Of a DNA stretch of 64,000 nucleotides, positions 1 through 11,990 are shown in pieces (positions within the stretch are counted from its first letter, which is position 1; each line of letters opens with the position of its first letter). Source of the DNA: Tubiluchus corallicola. Lineage: Eukaryota; Priapulida; Priapulimorpha; Priapulimorphida; Tubiluchidae. Under the pieces are notes generated by a model that was given only the letters and a program-made list of their open reading frames with translations, was not told the DNA's origin and searched no databases. The stretch is from assembly GCA_030141605.1 (NCBI GenBank), contig JAQGDQ010000378.1, forward strand, positions 32,501-96,500. The letters run 5' to 3'. Both the position numbers and the translations under genes were made by a program.

Positions 1-332
1 TTCGATTCGATTCGAATTCGCTTTCTGGTAGAGAATGCTCACCCCTACTGAACGTACGAACCTGGATAAAACATTTCTGGCTAATCAGTGTCTCACTTAA
101 ATGTCTGTTCTTGGTAATAGATTTCGGTCCTGCCATTGCCACTGTCACATAAGAAAACCATGTTGCTGAGTTTTAGATATCGCAGAGTGAACAAAATGTA
201 CAAAAAACAGTTTAAGTGGATGTCAGGCCACTGTATTTTTGCATGGCTAACAAACACCACATTTGTCTTCAAAACACTTTTATGCTTTTTGTATATAAAA
301 CGCTTTTCTCAATAACCCATATTTCTCAAAAA

Positions 333-727
333 CAAAGACAAAATCAATGTCTACGAGGAACCTACTACGCTTCACTACTGAAAAAATTACGGGAGGCCAT
401 CAAGACTGAGAGGCGTGGTATGCTGACGAGAGGAGTCCACAACTCGCAAGTTCCCCAAACGGAAGCACACACCTGTGACTATGAAATCCCCCTTATTCTC
501 ATGAGCTTGCGCCCATCAGACTTCCATCTCTTTTCCTTAACGAAGTTATTTTTGAAGGGAAAACGTTTCTCACATGATGACACACTGATTTCTGAGGTCA
601 AATCATGGCTTTTGATGCAACTTGAGAACTTCTCCAAGTGAGGTCTCCATATCTGCACAAAGTGTGCCTTGGCGGCACCTATGTAAAGAAAGACTAATAA
701 CTGTGCCAAGTTTCATTCATCTGAGTT
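333..727 (+). mobile_element. Decayed mariner-family transposase fragment
   Basis: The translation of 333-641 carries mariner-type landmarks in order: a YYASLLKKLREAIK block, a corrupted HDNA-type motif (HNSQVPQTEAHT), and an LRPSDFHLF block followed by FLKGKRFSHDD. Past a stop at 639-641 a different frame gives LHKVCLGGTYVKKD and a stop, the usual mariner C-terminal end. The copy is therefore frameshifted, its catalytic motif is damaged, and the N-terminal DNA-binding half is absent. I infer a dead relic. No terminal repeats were found. Confidence 0.75.
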
Positions 728-883
728 TATCAGGAGTGGGTCAGGGGAAATATTTATTGAACACACCTCGTATTTACCGTCGTTCGTTTAACAGACAACA
801 TTAGCACTAACATCTGCTTAACGACTTGCACTACAATACAGGTCACAAAAGACAATAAACAAAATGTATGGTATATGCCATGG

Positions 884-958
884 TGTTGGCAGCCGCTAGA
901 CTTGAACTCAAGACTACGTGGTTACAGTCCGAAACTAAACTATTCGGCCATCTAACCC
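884..958 (-). pseudogene. tRNA-Leu/Ser-like pseudogene or SINE head
   Basis: On the minus strand an A-box-like TGGCCGAATAG is followed about 45 nt later by a B-box-like AGTTCAAGTC and a 3' end CGGCTGCCA, as in tRNA-Leu/Ser genes. The 5' acceptor strand does not pair well with the 3' end and the anticodon region is not clear. I therefore call it a degenerate tRNA copy rather than a working gene. Confidence 0.45.
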
Positions 959-1580
959 AGGACGATTAAAGTATCCAAGAATGACAAGAAGTATGTACAC
1001 AAATCCGAACATAGCTGTTACTTCTCTGCTAGTTCAGTGTCTTCACTTATGGAAGCGTTCTTGGTAAAGAGAAAAGTTTTGGTCCAACCACACCCATTTA
1101 TATGAAGGAAACCCTGTCTTGTCGTTGTGGGTTGGATCCCGGCTTAGAGAATGGCGAATTGGAAAGCTTCCTTTCAATTTTACCCATAATTACGAGTTAG
1201 CACAAGTTACACATTCATTCGGAATTCGGATATATATATCAACTAGTTTAATCTACAGCCAAAGGGCAAGTTTCGAATTGACCTGCATTAAAATATCTCT
1301 TTGCCAACTGTCATCCGATCACTTGTTAATATGGGCTTCGATGAATCACTGCCAAAACGCATTTTCCACTTGCGTCGACTTGTATACGTAGTTGCGGTAC
1401 TATAAGATCAAATTACACTTAGTTGCAGTTTTGAAATTTCTGTACTGTGTTAATTTTTCCGCTCTCACTTCTACTACTTTCGTCACTTAAACTTTTGAGA
1501 TAACAACTTCAAATTTAGTTAGCAAGACGTTACTTTCCTCCAGTAGGTCTATTTATGCTCTAGGCCACAGTTATCTAAAT

Positions 1581-4331
1581 GTTATTATGATACACTCTTA
1601 ATTGAATATATATATTATTTATATTTAAATGATATTGAATACCATTAAATTAACATTAAAATAACCATAAAGTACAATTATCACTTCCTCTACCGTCCTG
1701 GGTTTGCTTACTGAATGTCCTGCGATGAAATGAGTGACTTTATTAAATTTTCTAAAGCCAAACATGACCGAAAAGAACAAAATATGAAAAAATAATGTCT
1801 AAATAATTAAGTATTCAAAATATCTAAATGACTATTTATAATGAGTACAATAATGAATTAATATACCCTTTTATGATTCTATAGTGTATTGTAATTATAA
1901 TTATAATTATAATTATAATTAATAGTTTATTAATACAGTGTATATTATTAATTGTTTAGAAAATAATATCAGTATGTATGCCCAAAACGATTGAGGTTAT
2001 GCGACGCAGCAAACGATGCATGATCCAACACTCACAAAAATTGTTAAATTTGTTCAAAATTTTTATAAGCGAAAACGTTCACTGCGTTGTTTTTACTTTT
2101 TTTTATAAAAGTTTAAATAAGAAACAGGCAATAAATCAGGAATTTTCTACCGCCTCAAGCCTGAATAAAATCTGAGACTTGTTTAAAGCTTTCAAATGAC
2201 ATCTACATTGCTATACAAAAAGTTTTTATCGCACACAAGCAGCGGTTTTGTTTATAATTTTTCAAACTTTTTATAAAATTGTTTACAAATATTTAAAAAC
2301 TCTAAATTAAATAAGACTGTTTACAATAACTATGATTTCTTTTCAATTGATTTACTAAACTATATGTTTATTAATGACAGCTTTTTGAAAATTGTGTATG
2401 TACTAATTTACTTAAATACCATATAAAAAGAATTCGGTCTAAATCATGAAAGTAGCTTTGTTATTAGGTCTGTATTTGTTCTCGTTCAACGTTTTGAAAT
2501 AATAGTATACGTATTGCATTTTTATATTCGCATACATTGCGCTTTGTTGAAATTACATTAATTTTGACAGTGGCTAGGTATAATCTTGCTTAACTCAAGC
2601 AAACTGTATCTATGACGGTCCGAAGCCATAGACTCAACGTACCGCAAATATCGCAAGGTTACACAATGTGTGCTTACCTACCTTGTCTAATAAGCAAATT
2701 GCCTTTATCGCTTAATGAGTGCACGCTGGAGTCTTCGCAATCCGGATATCGTATTGTTGCCTCGATTCCGACGGGATTCCGGATATCCGACATAGTCACA
2801 CCACTGAACGCACTCGCCGGGTTCCCGGGGACGGTAGGGAGGAGCCCGGCTATGTGCGCGCACCGTGATTTATAGTAAATTTCACCCTGTTTACCGTCCA
2901 GGTCCAAACTATTGTTGTTGTTATTGCTATAGTAACACTCGTGGTGATTCCAATCATAATGTTATTATGATACACTCTTAATTGAATATATATATTATTT
3001 ATATTTAAATGATATTGAATACCATTAAATTAACATTAAAATAACCATAAAGTACAATTATCACTTCCTCTACCGTCCTGGGTTTGCTTACTGAATATTC
3101 TGCGATGAAATGAGTGACTTTATTAAATTTTCTAAAGCCAAACATGACCGAAAAGAACAAAATATGAAAAAATAATGTCTAAATAATTAAGTATTCAAAG
3201 TATCTAAATGACTATTTATAATGAGTACAATAATGAATTAATATGCCCTTTTATGATAGTATAGTGTATTGTAATTATAATTATAATTATAATTAATAGT
3301 TTATTAATACAGTGTATATTATTAATTGTTTAGAAAATAATATCAGTATGTATGCCGAAAACGATTGAGGTTATGCGACGCAGCAAACGATGCATGTCCA
3401 ACACTCACAAAAATTGTTAAATTTGTTCAAAATTTTTATACGCGAAAAAGTTGACTGCGTTGTTTTTACTTTTTTTTTTATAAAAGTTTAAATAAGAAAC
3501 AGGCAATAAATCAGGAATTTTCTACCGCCTCAAGCCTGAATAAAATCTGAGACTTGTTTAAAGCTTTCAAATGACATCTACATTGCTATACAAAAAGTTT
3601 TTATCGCACACAAGCAGCGGTTTTGTTTATAATTTTTCAAACTTTTTATAAAATTGTTTACAAATATTTAAAAACTCTAAATTAAATAAGACTGTTTACA
3701 ATAACTATGATTTCTTTTCAATTGATTTACTAAACTATATGTTTATTAAAGACAGCTTTTTGAAAATTGTGTATGTACTAATTTACTTAAATACCATATA
3801 AAAAGAATTCGGTCTAAATCATGAAAGTAGCTTTGTTATTAGGTCTGTATTTGTTCTCGTTCAACGTTTTGAAATAATAGTATACGTATTGCATTTTTAT
3901 ATTCGCATACATTGCGCTTTGTTGAAATTACATTAATTTTGACAGTGGCTAGGTATGATCTTGCTTAACTCAGGCAAACTGTATCTATGACGGTCCGAAG
4001 CCATAGACTCAACGTACCGCAAATATCGCAAGGTTACACAATGTGTGCTTACCTACCTTGTCTAATAAGCAAATTGCCTTTATCGCTTAATGAGTGCACG
4101 CTGGAGTCTTCGCAATCCGGATATCGTATTGTTGCCTCGATTCCGACGGGATTCCGGATATCCGACATAGTCACACCACTGAACGCACTCGCCGGGTTCC
4201 CGGGGACGGTAGGGAGGAGCCCGGCTATGTGCGCGCACCGTGATTTATAGTAAATTTCACCCTGTTTACCGTCCAGGTCCAAACTATTGTTGTTGTTATT
4301 GCTATAGTAACACTCGTGGTGATTCCAATCT
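1581..4331. repeat. Tandem duplication of about 1.38 kb (two copies)
   Basis: Copy 1 (about 1581-2956) and copy 2 (about 2961-4331) are head-to-tail. Both start GTTATTATGATACACTC and both end at CGTGGTGATTCCAATC. They differ by a few substitutions, single-base indels and the number of TAATTA units near 1891 and 3271. Both contain an 87-codon open stretch with identical translation (2612 and 3987). Copy 2 continues into unique sequence that completes a minus-strand exon, so copy 2 looks ancestral and copy 1 derived. A collapsed haplotype or assembly duplication is the main alternative. Confidence 0.93.
2682..2956 (-). pseudogene. Truncated duplicate of the minus-strand exon
   Basis: This is copy 1 of the exon at 4057-4471, produced by the tandem duplication. 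It keeps the 3' part with the same reading frame (LDLDGKQGEIYYKS onward) and the same donor, but the duplication breakpoint removed the natural acceptor, the start codon and roughly the first 45 codons. In transcription order it lies in the intron downstream of the intact exon. A CTATAG on the minus strand could act as a weak acceptor, so exonisation is possible but unproven. Confidence 0.55.
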
Positions 4332-4471
4332 GACTTGTTGTCATGGAAACTCAGTTCGGTCTTGATGCTGGCACAGCAAGGTATGGGGAATTTCTCCGGT
4401 ACAAGTTTCGCATCCTCCTCCAGAAGAGCGGAGTGCTGCATGCCTTCTCCGCACGATCACACAACTGAATC
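4057..4471 (-). CDS. First coding exon of an unrecognised minus-strand gene
   Basis: On the minus strand this stretch is flanked by a good acceptor (TTTCTTTTCAG before 4471) and a strong donor (AAG|GTAGGTAAG after 4057). The first ATG, at 4441, opens 128 codons plus one base (phase 1). The product begins MQHSALLEEDAKL and holds a SUMO-type IKTE motif near residue 28, a run of five Asn and a Ser/Asp-rich end; I do not recognise the family. GC content and codon texture stand out from the surroundings. Later exons would lie left of the window or were not recognised in 1-2600. An IKTE motif in an acidic N-terminus is common in transcription factors, but that is only a hint. Confidence 0.5.
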
Positions 4472-4479
4472 CTGAAAAG

Positions 4480-5500
4480 AAACGGTTGACTTATTGCATC
4501 ACCTGGATTGTACCTATAGGATGCTGCAGATTATTAATTAAAATCTGCCATAAACGGACATGATAAAGTATATACAATGAGAAGAACGCGCACGCGTCAG
4601 AGCGCGCGTTAGAATAAATTTATTATGTTGCTAATTTTTGTGTTTTTAATTACAAAATTACAACTGATGGTTTGTATTTTAAAAAAATTGACGCAAAAAA
4701 TTTACACTTTAAACTTTTTTACAATGTTTTCTGGAAAAAACTATTTTGCTAGTCTTAATTAATTAATAAATAAAAATGCTTTAATGAAAAAAAGAAGATT
4801 AAAAATGAAATATAATATAATACCATCTATTATTTAAAATTAGTACAGCCATAAGATTTTACTAAAAAGTAATTTGGATTAAATTTTGCACTAAAAGGTA
4901 TTTACGTTACTTTTACTCGGGTTATTTTTATATACAATTTTAAATTGAAATTATATAAAATTGTATAAAATACTGTTACGTATATGTTATAATTATATAC
5001 GTTTATACATTATTTAACGAAAAATTTGTCTTTATATAATTTTCATGTTCACTAACATGTACATACGGACTCTATTGCATAATTATATGATATTTTATTT
5101 CCTTTCATATATTCTTTTTGTTTTATGGATTCCATCGAAATTATTGTTTCAAAATATGTTTTTCAATATCTGGGGAAGTAATTAAAAGCGAGCTGCTTTG
5201 TTTACGATCTCAGGTAAGAAAAAAGAAAGTGAGTAAAATAAATGCGTTTACTTGCACTACAAGCTGTACCTTTGTTAAAAATGTCATAACATTTTAAATA
5301 TTAACGATAAGTGATTGCAAATTTTGATCACAAAATTTTATTACAAACTGGCAACTCACTTTGTTTATCAAACTTCAGTTTTGTTGGAAAACGTCGGAAA
5401 CACAACTCGCTATTTACATGTATTATTATGCGTGTTGTGTATATGTATGTAATTATTTGGTGTATATTTATGAACAAACAAAATTACAACAACATCACAA
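4480..5500. other. AT-rich sequence without recognised features
   Basis: I see no gene, RNA gene or repeat pair here. The stretch is very AT-rich with many short stops in all frames. It would contain the upstream, possibly non-coding, exon of the minus-strand gene if that exon is close. Confidence 0.5.
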
Positions 5501-5815
5501 ATTGCAGAGCAGATATGACAAGTTAGTCCACAACAAGGCATGTTCTTTACTGCTACATCAATGGCGTCACTAAAATAGAATTTGGATGCATGTCAAAAAA
5601 AACCAACTTTTAGCAAAATGAAATGCAAGTAGTATTACAGTATTACAGGTTTGTATTACACAACAGTTATGCAAAAATGCAGCAAAATAGTTTTCTTATA
5701 TCTAACTACACATAGTCATTCAAGGAAACAGTAACAAACATTTATACATGCACCTTGTTTAGAAGTACCATTATGTGAAAACATTGACGTCAGCGATGAT
5801 ATGCAGGACACACAC
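5500..5815 (-). repeat. Dispersed repeat E, copy 1 (SINE-like body)
   Basis: Read on the minus strand, this matches 55,570-55,830 on the + strand over several blocks: CATCGCTGACGTCAATG, ATAAATGTTTGTTA, ACTGTTGTGTAA, TAGTGACG, and AACATGCCTTGTTGTGGACTAAC. The 5' head seen in the other copy is missing here, and a CA/CG dinucleotide tract sits at that end. Confidence 0.75.
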
Positions 5816-5871
5816 AGACGCACACGCACAAGCACATGCACGCACGCACGCACGCACGCACACAACACGCG

Positions 5872-5937
<66 letters not shown>

Positions 5938-5938
5938 T
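5811..5938. repeat. Compound (CA)n/(CGCA)n/(CG)n microsatellite
   Basis: ACACAG/ACGC units pass into a CGCGCGCGCG run and then about 25 CA units. The alternating purine-pyrimidine order favours Z-DNA. Long Cys/Val, His/Thr or Ala/Arg reading frames across it are artefacts of the repeat. Confidence 0.97.
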
Positions 5939-6348
5939 AAAGTACATACTTCTTGTCTTGCACTTCACCAATTGTAAAGAGAATGATGGTGATGATTACA
6001 TGAGTGAGTGTATTAAAAACTATCAAAAACACCAAAAATTCCATTAATCATTTTATGGCACTTTGACGTGAAATAGTTTATATATTGCCTTATTAAGAAC
6101 AGTTTTTGTAAGAGAAAATGACACGTGACATGTCATTATGAATGATCGAAAATGCTCCCCTCCGCTGGTAAAATGTGAACAAGCTAACAAGCCACACACT
6201 TATTCTTTTACAATACTGTACACAATACGCTTTTACTGTATAAGTTGTGAGAAATCAAAATGTTATTTCAACAAACATATCGACATAATTTCTTTGCTTA
6301 TTGAGGCTGCAAAAGTCGTTGTCATGCGATTGCAAAGGCTTCTATTTT

Positions 6349-6500
6349 AAACCAATCACGACACCGGAAGTCGAGTATTGTCGACCGAATGCTGTCCGCA
6401 ATTGCCTAGATTTGCATAAAATAGTCATCGAATGAGCAGCGCATTGATTTCAGTGCAAGAGTCTTCACAAATCATTCAGAGCGCAAGTCGTTTGTTCAGC
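6349..6500 (+). promoter_or_regulatory. Promoter-like cluster (CCAAT, ETS, octamer)
   Basis: A CCAAT box at 6352-6356, an ETS-type CCGGAAGT at 6364-6371 and an octamer ATTTGCAT at 6410-6417 lie within 70 bp, followed by moderately GC-rich sequence. Such clusters mark animal promoters or enhancers. No confirmed gene starts here; the short ATG frame at 6762 is the nearest candidate. Confidence 0.3.
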
Positions 6501-6761
6501 AAATGTAACTAAATAAAAAAAGAAAAGCTTTCAACGCTAGCAGACTGATGTCAGAGCCGATCGATGGCGGAGGAAATAAAAGCGGAAGTCGAAGCATAAA
6601 TTAAGAGTCTCAAAGAGTAGCGGTTTTTTTCTCTATGGGTTCTTTTGTGCAGTGGTTAGTTGTTGTAACAATGCGATGAATGGATGTAGCGTGTGCCAGT
6701 CGCGCGCCGCCTAGTGACGGGTGAATGAAACACGAGTTGTGCTCAGTGTTTGTTGGCAAGC

Positions 6762-6881
6762 ATGGGTAAGCAAACTCGTGCAGTGCCACGCGTCGCTCAG
6801 ATGAATCGACCACCTCCGGATTTGAGCGACATGGCTTCACTAGCTCGAGGAGGAGTCATTCACGTATTGCAAAGATGGTGA
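6762..6881 (+). CDS. Candidate short ORF or first coding exon, unrecognised
   Basis: An ATG at 6762 opens 39 codons (MGKQTRAVPRVAQ..., then a PPPDLSD motif, ending VLQRW) before a TGA. The composition is more GC-rich and protein-like than its surroundings, and a GT lies at the end (AGATG|GTGAAA) that could be a donor. It lies 350-400 bp downstream of a promoter-like cluster. I do not recognise the peptide and know of no family. It could be a first exon, a small ORF or chance. Confidence 0.2.
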   Translation: MGKQTRAVPRVAQMNRPPPDLSDMASLARGGVIHVLQRW

Positions 6882-7019
6882 AAAGAGGAAAATTACGGGT
6901 GTTGACAGGGTAGCAAAGTAAACTAGTGATACTTCAGTCACATCACTGGCGTTAGTATCTACATTCCTTGTTTTGGGAAAGTGTAGAAAACTGTAGACAT
7001 TTTCCCCATGTCTGGCAAT

Positions 7020-7700
7020 TTACGCCTACTTCACTACTTCAGAACTACTTCTACTTCAGAACTACTCCTGCTTCGATAGTCCTTCCTCAGAACTACTCTT
7101 GCTTGAAAACTACTTCTACTTCCAATCTGCTCCTGGTTCAGAACTAGTGCTACTTCAAAACTAAAGTTGCTTCAGAACTGTAGTCCTATTTCAGAACTAC
7201 TTCCACTTCAGAAGCAAGTACTGCCACTTCATGACTACTCCTATTTCAAATCTACTCATACTTTAGGACGACTTCTATTTCATAGCTGCTACTTACTTGT
7301 GAACTAGTCCTTTTTCGTGCTTCACTCTTGAGAACTACTTCAGAACTACTCCTGGTTCAGAACTAACCTGTTTAAAAACTACTGCTATTTCAGCACTACT
7401 CCTACATCAAATCTACCTTAGAACTACTTCTGCTTCATAAGTATGTCTACAATTGAGAACTTGTCCTTTTTTCACTTCACACTTGAGAACTATTGCTACT
7501 TCAGAAACTCTTGCTTCGGATCTACTCCTACTAGAGACCTATTTTACTACAAGACTAGTCCTACTTCAGAACCACTCATACTTTAGAAGTACTCCTACTT
7601 TCTACCTACTCCTGCTTCAGAACTAATCCTACTTCAGATATACTATTGCTTTGGAGTCTTCTAATTGAGAACTACTACTACAAAAACACTTGCGACGTTA
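7020..7700. repeat. Degenerate short tandem array (CTACTTCAGAA-type)
   Basis: About 680 bp is built from imperfect units of roughly 12-20 bp resembling ACTACTCCTACTTCAGA, with frequent CAGAACTACT cores. Units vary in length and sequence, so this is an old, diverging minisatellite. It has no sustained reading frame. Confidence 0.9.
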
Positions 7701-9150
7701 AGATGTTAAATATTAAGTGTCACTAACCCTTTACCTCCACAAGTACTTTTTATTCATCTTGCAGCACTCAGTTAGAATCAGCACTACACTACAGATGAAG
7801 CCAGACCATACGAAGGGTACCAACAGGCTCCAGCATCGCTACAACCTCTGCAACTACTACAGCCCCACGTAACACACCACCAACATTGCCAGCATCATTG
7901 TTGCTGTTGCTATCACCAGTGGTGTTGCCACAAGCGCCACCGTTAGTTGCAGCAAACAACTATAACATCTATTTAACCAATCATAAGTTAAAGGTTATCA
8001 TTATTCGCTTATCCTATCCCACGAAGGCTGAGAAAATTGATGTAAATTTATCCCGTTACTACATTCTCTACCACTGTTATTGCCTAAAGCACCTCTGTAA
8101 GTTTCTATCACTTTAAGTAGCATAGAATAGCAAATCTGCTAGCTTATCAAAAAGCAGACATTTTCATAAAAAAATACTAGAAATAGTTTTTGGAAAATTT
8201 TGTCATGAGTTTTTGATCTATCCTTGCTTATATGCTCATAAGAATTTGCATTCTAAAGAACAAAATGTCATTTTCAATCATTACGGTATCAGCAATCTTT
8301 CCTTAAAGTTAAATTAAACTATAATATAAGCTTTTACAACTTAAAATCTTACTCTCACTAGAAATATTCAATTTATTTTATTATAAACTTGTTTTTTATA
8401 TTTTTATCACTTTGTTGTTACGGGAATTAAATCTCATGAACCGCCTTTTTCGTTGCGTGAGACGAATGACGTTATGACGTCACGAAGGCACCAAAGATTG
8501 GTAAATAAACATCAGTAACCAGAAACGTTTTCTGTACCCCGTGCGTCATTCTCGCTCACTCACACCAAAGACGCGAAACACGGCGATCTTTACGGCAACC
8601 CACGCATTCGAAACTTGCCAGAAAAAGATAAGTTATTTAATTTACAAGTCTCTTTTGTTTAATGATAACTACGAATTCTCTGCGTAATCGTAATAATACG
8701 TTAAAAAAGCTTCAATGTCTGGTAGGGTTATATAGGCCTTCGTATAGCCAATTCATTTAATCAAGTTTTTATTTACAGAAATTTGAGTAACAAACTGCTA
8801 GTTTTTGTAAAAGCTAATTAAGAAATCCGAGAAGCAGTATTGCGTTAATTACCTTCTTTCTGTTAATATAATTACGTCAACAGAACACTTGTTTTTGTTT
8901 TCAGCACTCACATGCCTCGGTTGCTAAACTACGCATAGCCTCTCGTCTTAAAGCTTAATGGATAAAAAGAAGCTTAACTAATGTGTTCTAATCACTGATA
9001 ACGAGATTGTTAATTACCTTAGTTTACAAGCTTTTAGGATGCTAACATGTGAGCACTGACTTGGGCAGAATTAATATATACTAGCAAAATCGGGTGCTGC
9101 TAGTAAAACTAGTAAAACCTTCTGAATCGCTATTCTCCGACTCAGGCTGA
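7700..9150. other. Non-coding stretch with a CRE-type site
   Basis: I see no gene. A full cAMP-response-element palindrome TGACGTCA sits at 8475-8482, preceded by GAATGACGTT, in a locally GC-richer patch (8430-8640). A CAT/ACC-rich stretch near 7790-7940 gives short unsupported frames. Confidence 0.4.
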
Positions 9151-9159
9151 TTTCGAACG

Positions 9160-9525
9160 TGGAAGCAGCCGTTCCCTTTCATTCTCTAGCGCACTCTTTC
9201 TCGTTTCGTATTTCCTTTCTTTCTTTATCTCCTCTGTCTGGCTTCCCTCTCTTTCCCTTTGTGTCTTTCCCTTTCTCTCACTGTTTTTTCTTTCTCATGT
9301 GTGCCTCCTCTCCCTCTCTCTTTTGTCTTTTTCTTATTCTTTCTTTTCTTTCTTGATCTCTCACGCCTGCCCACCCTCATTTTCAGCTCTGTGTTTCCCT
9401 TTCCGTCATCTCCTTTTTCTCTTTGTATCTTCTTTCTTTCACTATTTTACTCTTCTCTTTCTCTTCTCTCACTCTCCTCTCTCTCTCACTCACTTTCTCT
9501 CTGTCCTATTTTCTGTCATTCTAGC
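9160..9525. repeat. Polypyrimidine (TC-rich) tract
   Basis: About 365 bp of nearly pure C/T on the + strand with irregular CTCTTTCT units. It makes long Ser/Leu/Phe frames that are not genes. Mirror-symmetric pyrimidine runs of this kind can form H-DNA. Confidence 0.9.
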
Positions 9526-10105
9526 TGGTTACCTTAGCACTCCAAAATTATTATTAAACTAACCTAATAAACTTTATTTATGTTCTGAATAAATGAATTT
9601 GCAACAGTATAAGTATTTAGTATAAGCTCTATTATTATTCACAGTAATTCCACTATGTACAAGTTGGAAAAATGTGATACATTTCACAGAAGGACAGATA
9701 TATACAATTAGTTTATTTGCAAATATAATACACAAAATAGTTAATTAACTCAAGCGAATAAGTTATTAATTTTAATTAATAAAATACTTATTAAAATACT
9801 TATTCTACTATACACAAACTTTAGAATAGAATTATTATGGCGACCAAAGTAACAAACACTTTCTTGAATAAGCCAAAGAAATCAGGCAATAAATACCAAA
9901 CCTCATGAAGACTTGCAATCTGGACGTTTGATAACACAGCTACAAGGTAGCTGTAGACAGGCGTCCGACTTTTCTTAGATATGTCCTTATGCACTTCTCA
10001 ATTTATCACAAGCAAGTGAAAACAGAATAACAATTAATAATGAATAATAATTACAAATTTATATTATAGCAAGATTTAATTTTTTTACAAAAAAACTAAC
10101 AAATC

Positions 10106-10560
10106 ATTTGTGTGTACTACGATGAAGTAGTTTATGCAGATGGGGTTACGTTATTTTTGTTACAAGCAAATTTTATTACAGGAAATATTACATTAACTGC
10201 AATAATGAGTGCCGCTTATAGAGAGACAAACTGACGTACTTTTAGCTTAAGTTAGCATTTTTCTTATAAGGAAGTAGCTCATCTAAGCGTTTGTGGTGTA
10301 CTCTGATTAAACAGTTTAAGGATGCAAGAATTATTACAATACATTTATTACCAGCAGGATTTGCCTCAGGACAGAAACAGAGTGAGGTGTTTTTAACTTT
10401 AAGTTGTCATTTCTCTTATAATGTCAAAGGTTCACTATGCATTTGTGGTGTACTACGATTAAGCAGTTTATGGAGATGGACTACTAGAATGACTGCAATG
10501 CATTTATTACCAGCAGGCATTGCCTCAGGAAACTTTAACTGCAGCCATTACATATAGGCT
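10106..10560. repeat. Degenerate tandem repeat, three copies
   Basis: A core resembling TTTGTGGTGTACTACGATTA, then CAGTTTATG..GATGG and TTATTACCAGCAG, recurs at about 10,108, 10,291 and 10,443 (spacings about 183 and 152 bp). The last two copies are the most alike. The 88-codon frame across copies 2-3 is a by-product of the repeat. Confidence 0.75.
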
Positions 10561-10599
10561 GGCTGGTTACACAACAAAAACGGGTCTAGCAAAGTAACA

Positions 10600-11990
10600 G
10601 ATTAAGACATTAGCATTGCAAGTTTGAATAAATATGCATATAAATCAAAATGAAACGATACTAAGTGTAAAACAAAATATAAACGAATTAAGTTATTAGG
10701 TGAAATAACGAGTTTATAAGGAACACAGAATCGATATTTAGATATTTTTCAAGCACGATTCAACCATCGATTTTTTCGATGTGTTTCTGACCAGTGACCA
10801 CTAAATTTTTCCAGAACATATAAGTTTTGAATTTAAATTCTCAACCACTATATTTTTGTTGTATTAGATGTACTTCGATTACACTATGGAGAAATTTACA
10901 ATAAACAAGCGATAGTTAAATTGTAATTGGAAAATTAGAGTAAATTAGAGTAAGTTACGTACACCAGCACCAAAACACCTTATGAACGATAGTGACAGTG
11001 GTACAAAATGATGCAGCAATCCCTGCAACGACAATGATGACAGCAACAACAACAGCAATAGATATGATTGATCTTTACCATCAACAGATTTGAGCCGTCA
11101 TAATTAAGTGACATAATTAACGTCGTCACGTCGCTATAATGACAACTTATCGCGCATGATTACATTCCAAGTGCAATTAGTTATTTTATGCAACATAAAA
11201 TAGTGGTCCTAATGATGATCCCTGTACAACGCTGCATAATCAGAGTCACTGGGCATATTGTACTAAGCGATACGCATCGCATCAATCAGTGATATGGCTC
11301 TTGTAAGGAGGTTGGTCCCATTAGCGGAATTTAGTTAGCAGCTATTCACTGTTATATAAAGGCAACGGTTAATTAATGTGCTTAGTTGCTGTAATTGGGC
11401 ATAGAAGTTATCATTTTGATGCATTATATGTTACAATGTCTTACATAGAGATCAGCAAGTCAGATTAGCTATGTGATCATGATAAGCACACATTAGCTAA
11501 ACCTGGCTCTTCAGTTACGCAATTATTTGTTTAAAAAGGTAGGAGGAATCTTAGTATGTCAACTTGCAAATTCAGCACTTTGATAGTTGTACGAAAAGCT
11601 GTCTATTTTTTTAGAAATCGATTAGAGTACTCTAGTAACATTTTAGTACAATGTATTTTAAATTCTGATATCATCATGAATTCTTATATTTTTAGCAAAT
11701 GGAAAACGATTTTATTTGTAGATGTGCAAGTATAGAGTTGTATTATACTGTAAATCAGTTTTTAAAGTTAGTTTTTAATTGGTGTTTTGTATCCTTGTAT
11801 GTATTTTATGTATTTGTGTTTTACGGACTAGATTCCGAAATAAATAAATACTTCAAATTCAATTTGTTTTTGATGATTTAGGTTTAATCATCAAGACTTT
11901 TTAACAGCATTCATTTTACTTTAAATAAACTTTATTGGGCTCGGATGAACTTTCGGTTAACATTTTTATAACTCAAGCTGGTATTCTCGG
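10600..11990. other. AT-rich sequence without recognised genes
   Basis: No exon, RNA gene or repeat pair was recognised. There are short trinucleotide patches near 11,020-11,060 (CAA/CAG-like) and AT-rich sequence throughout. Confidence 0.5.

Noticed and set aside
5716-6047. Long Val/Cys, His/Thr and Ala/Arg frames
   Set aside because: They translate a CA/CG microsatellite in different frames.
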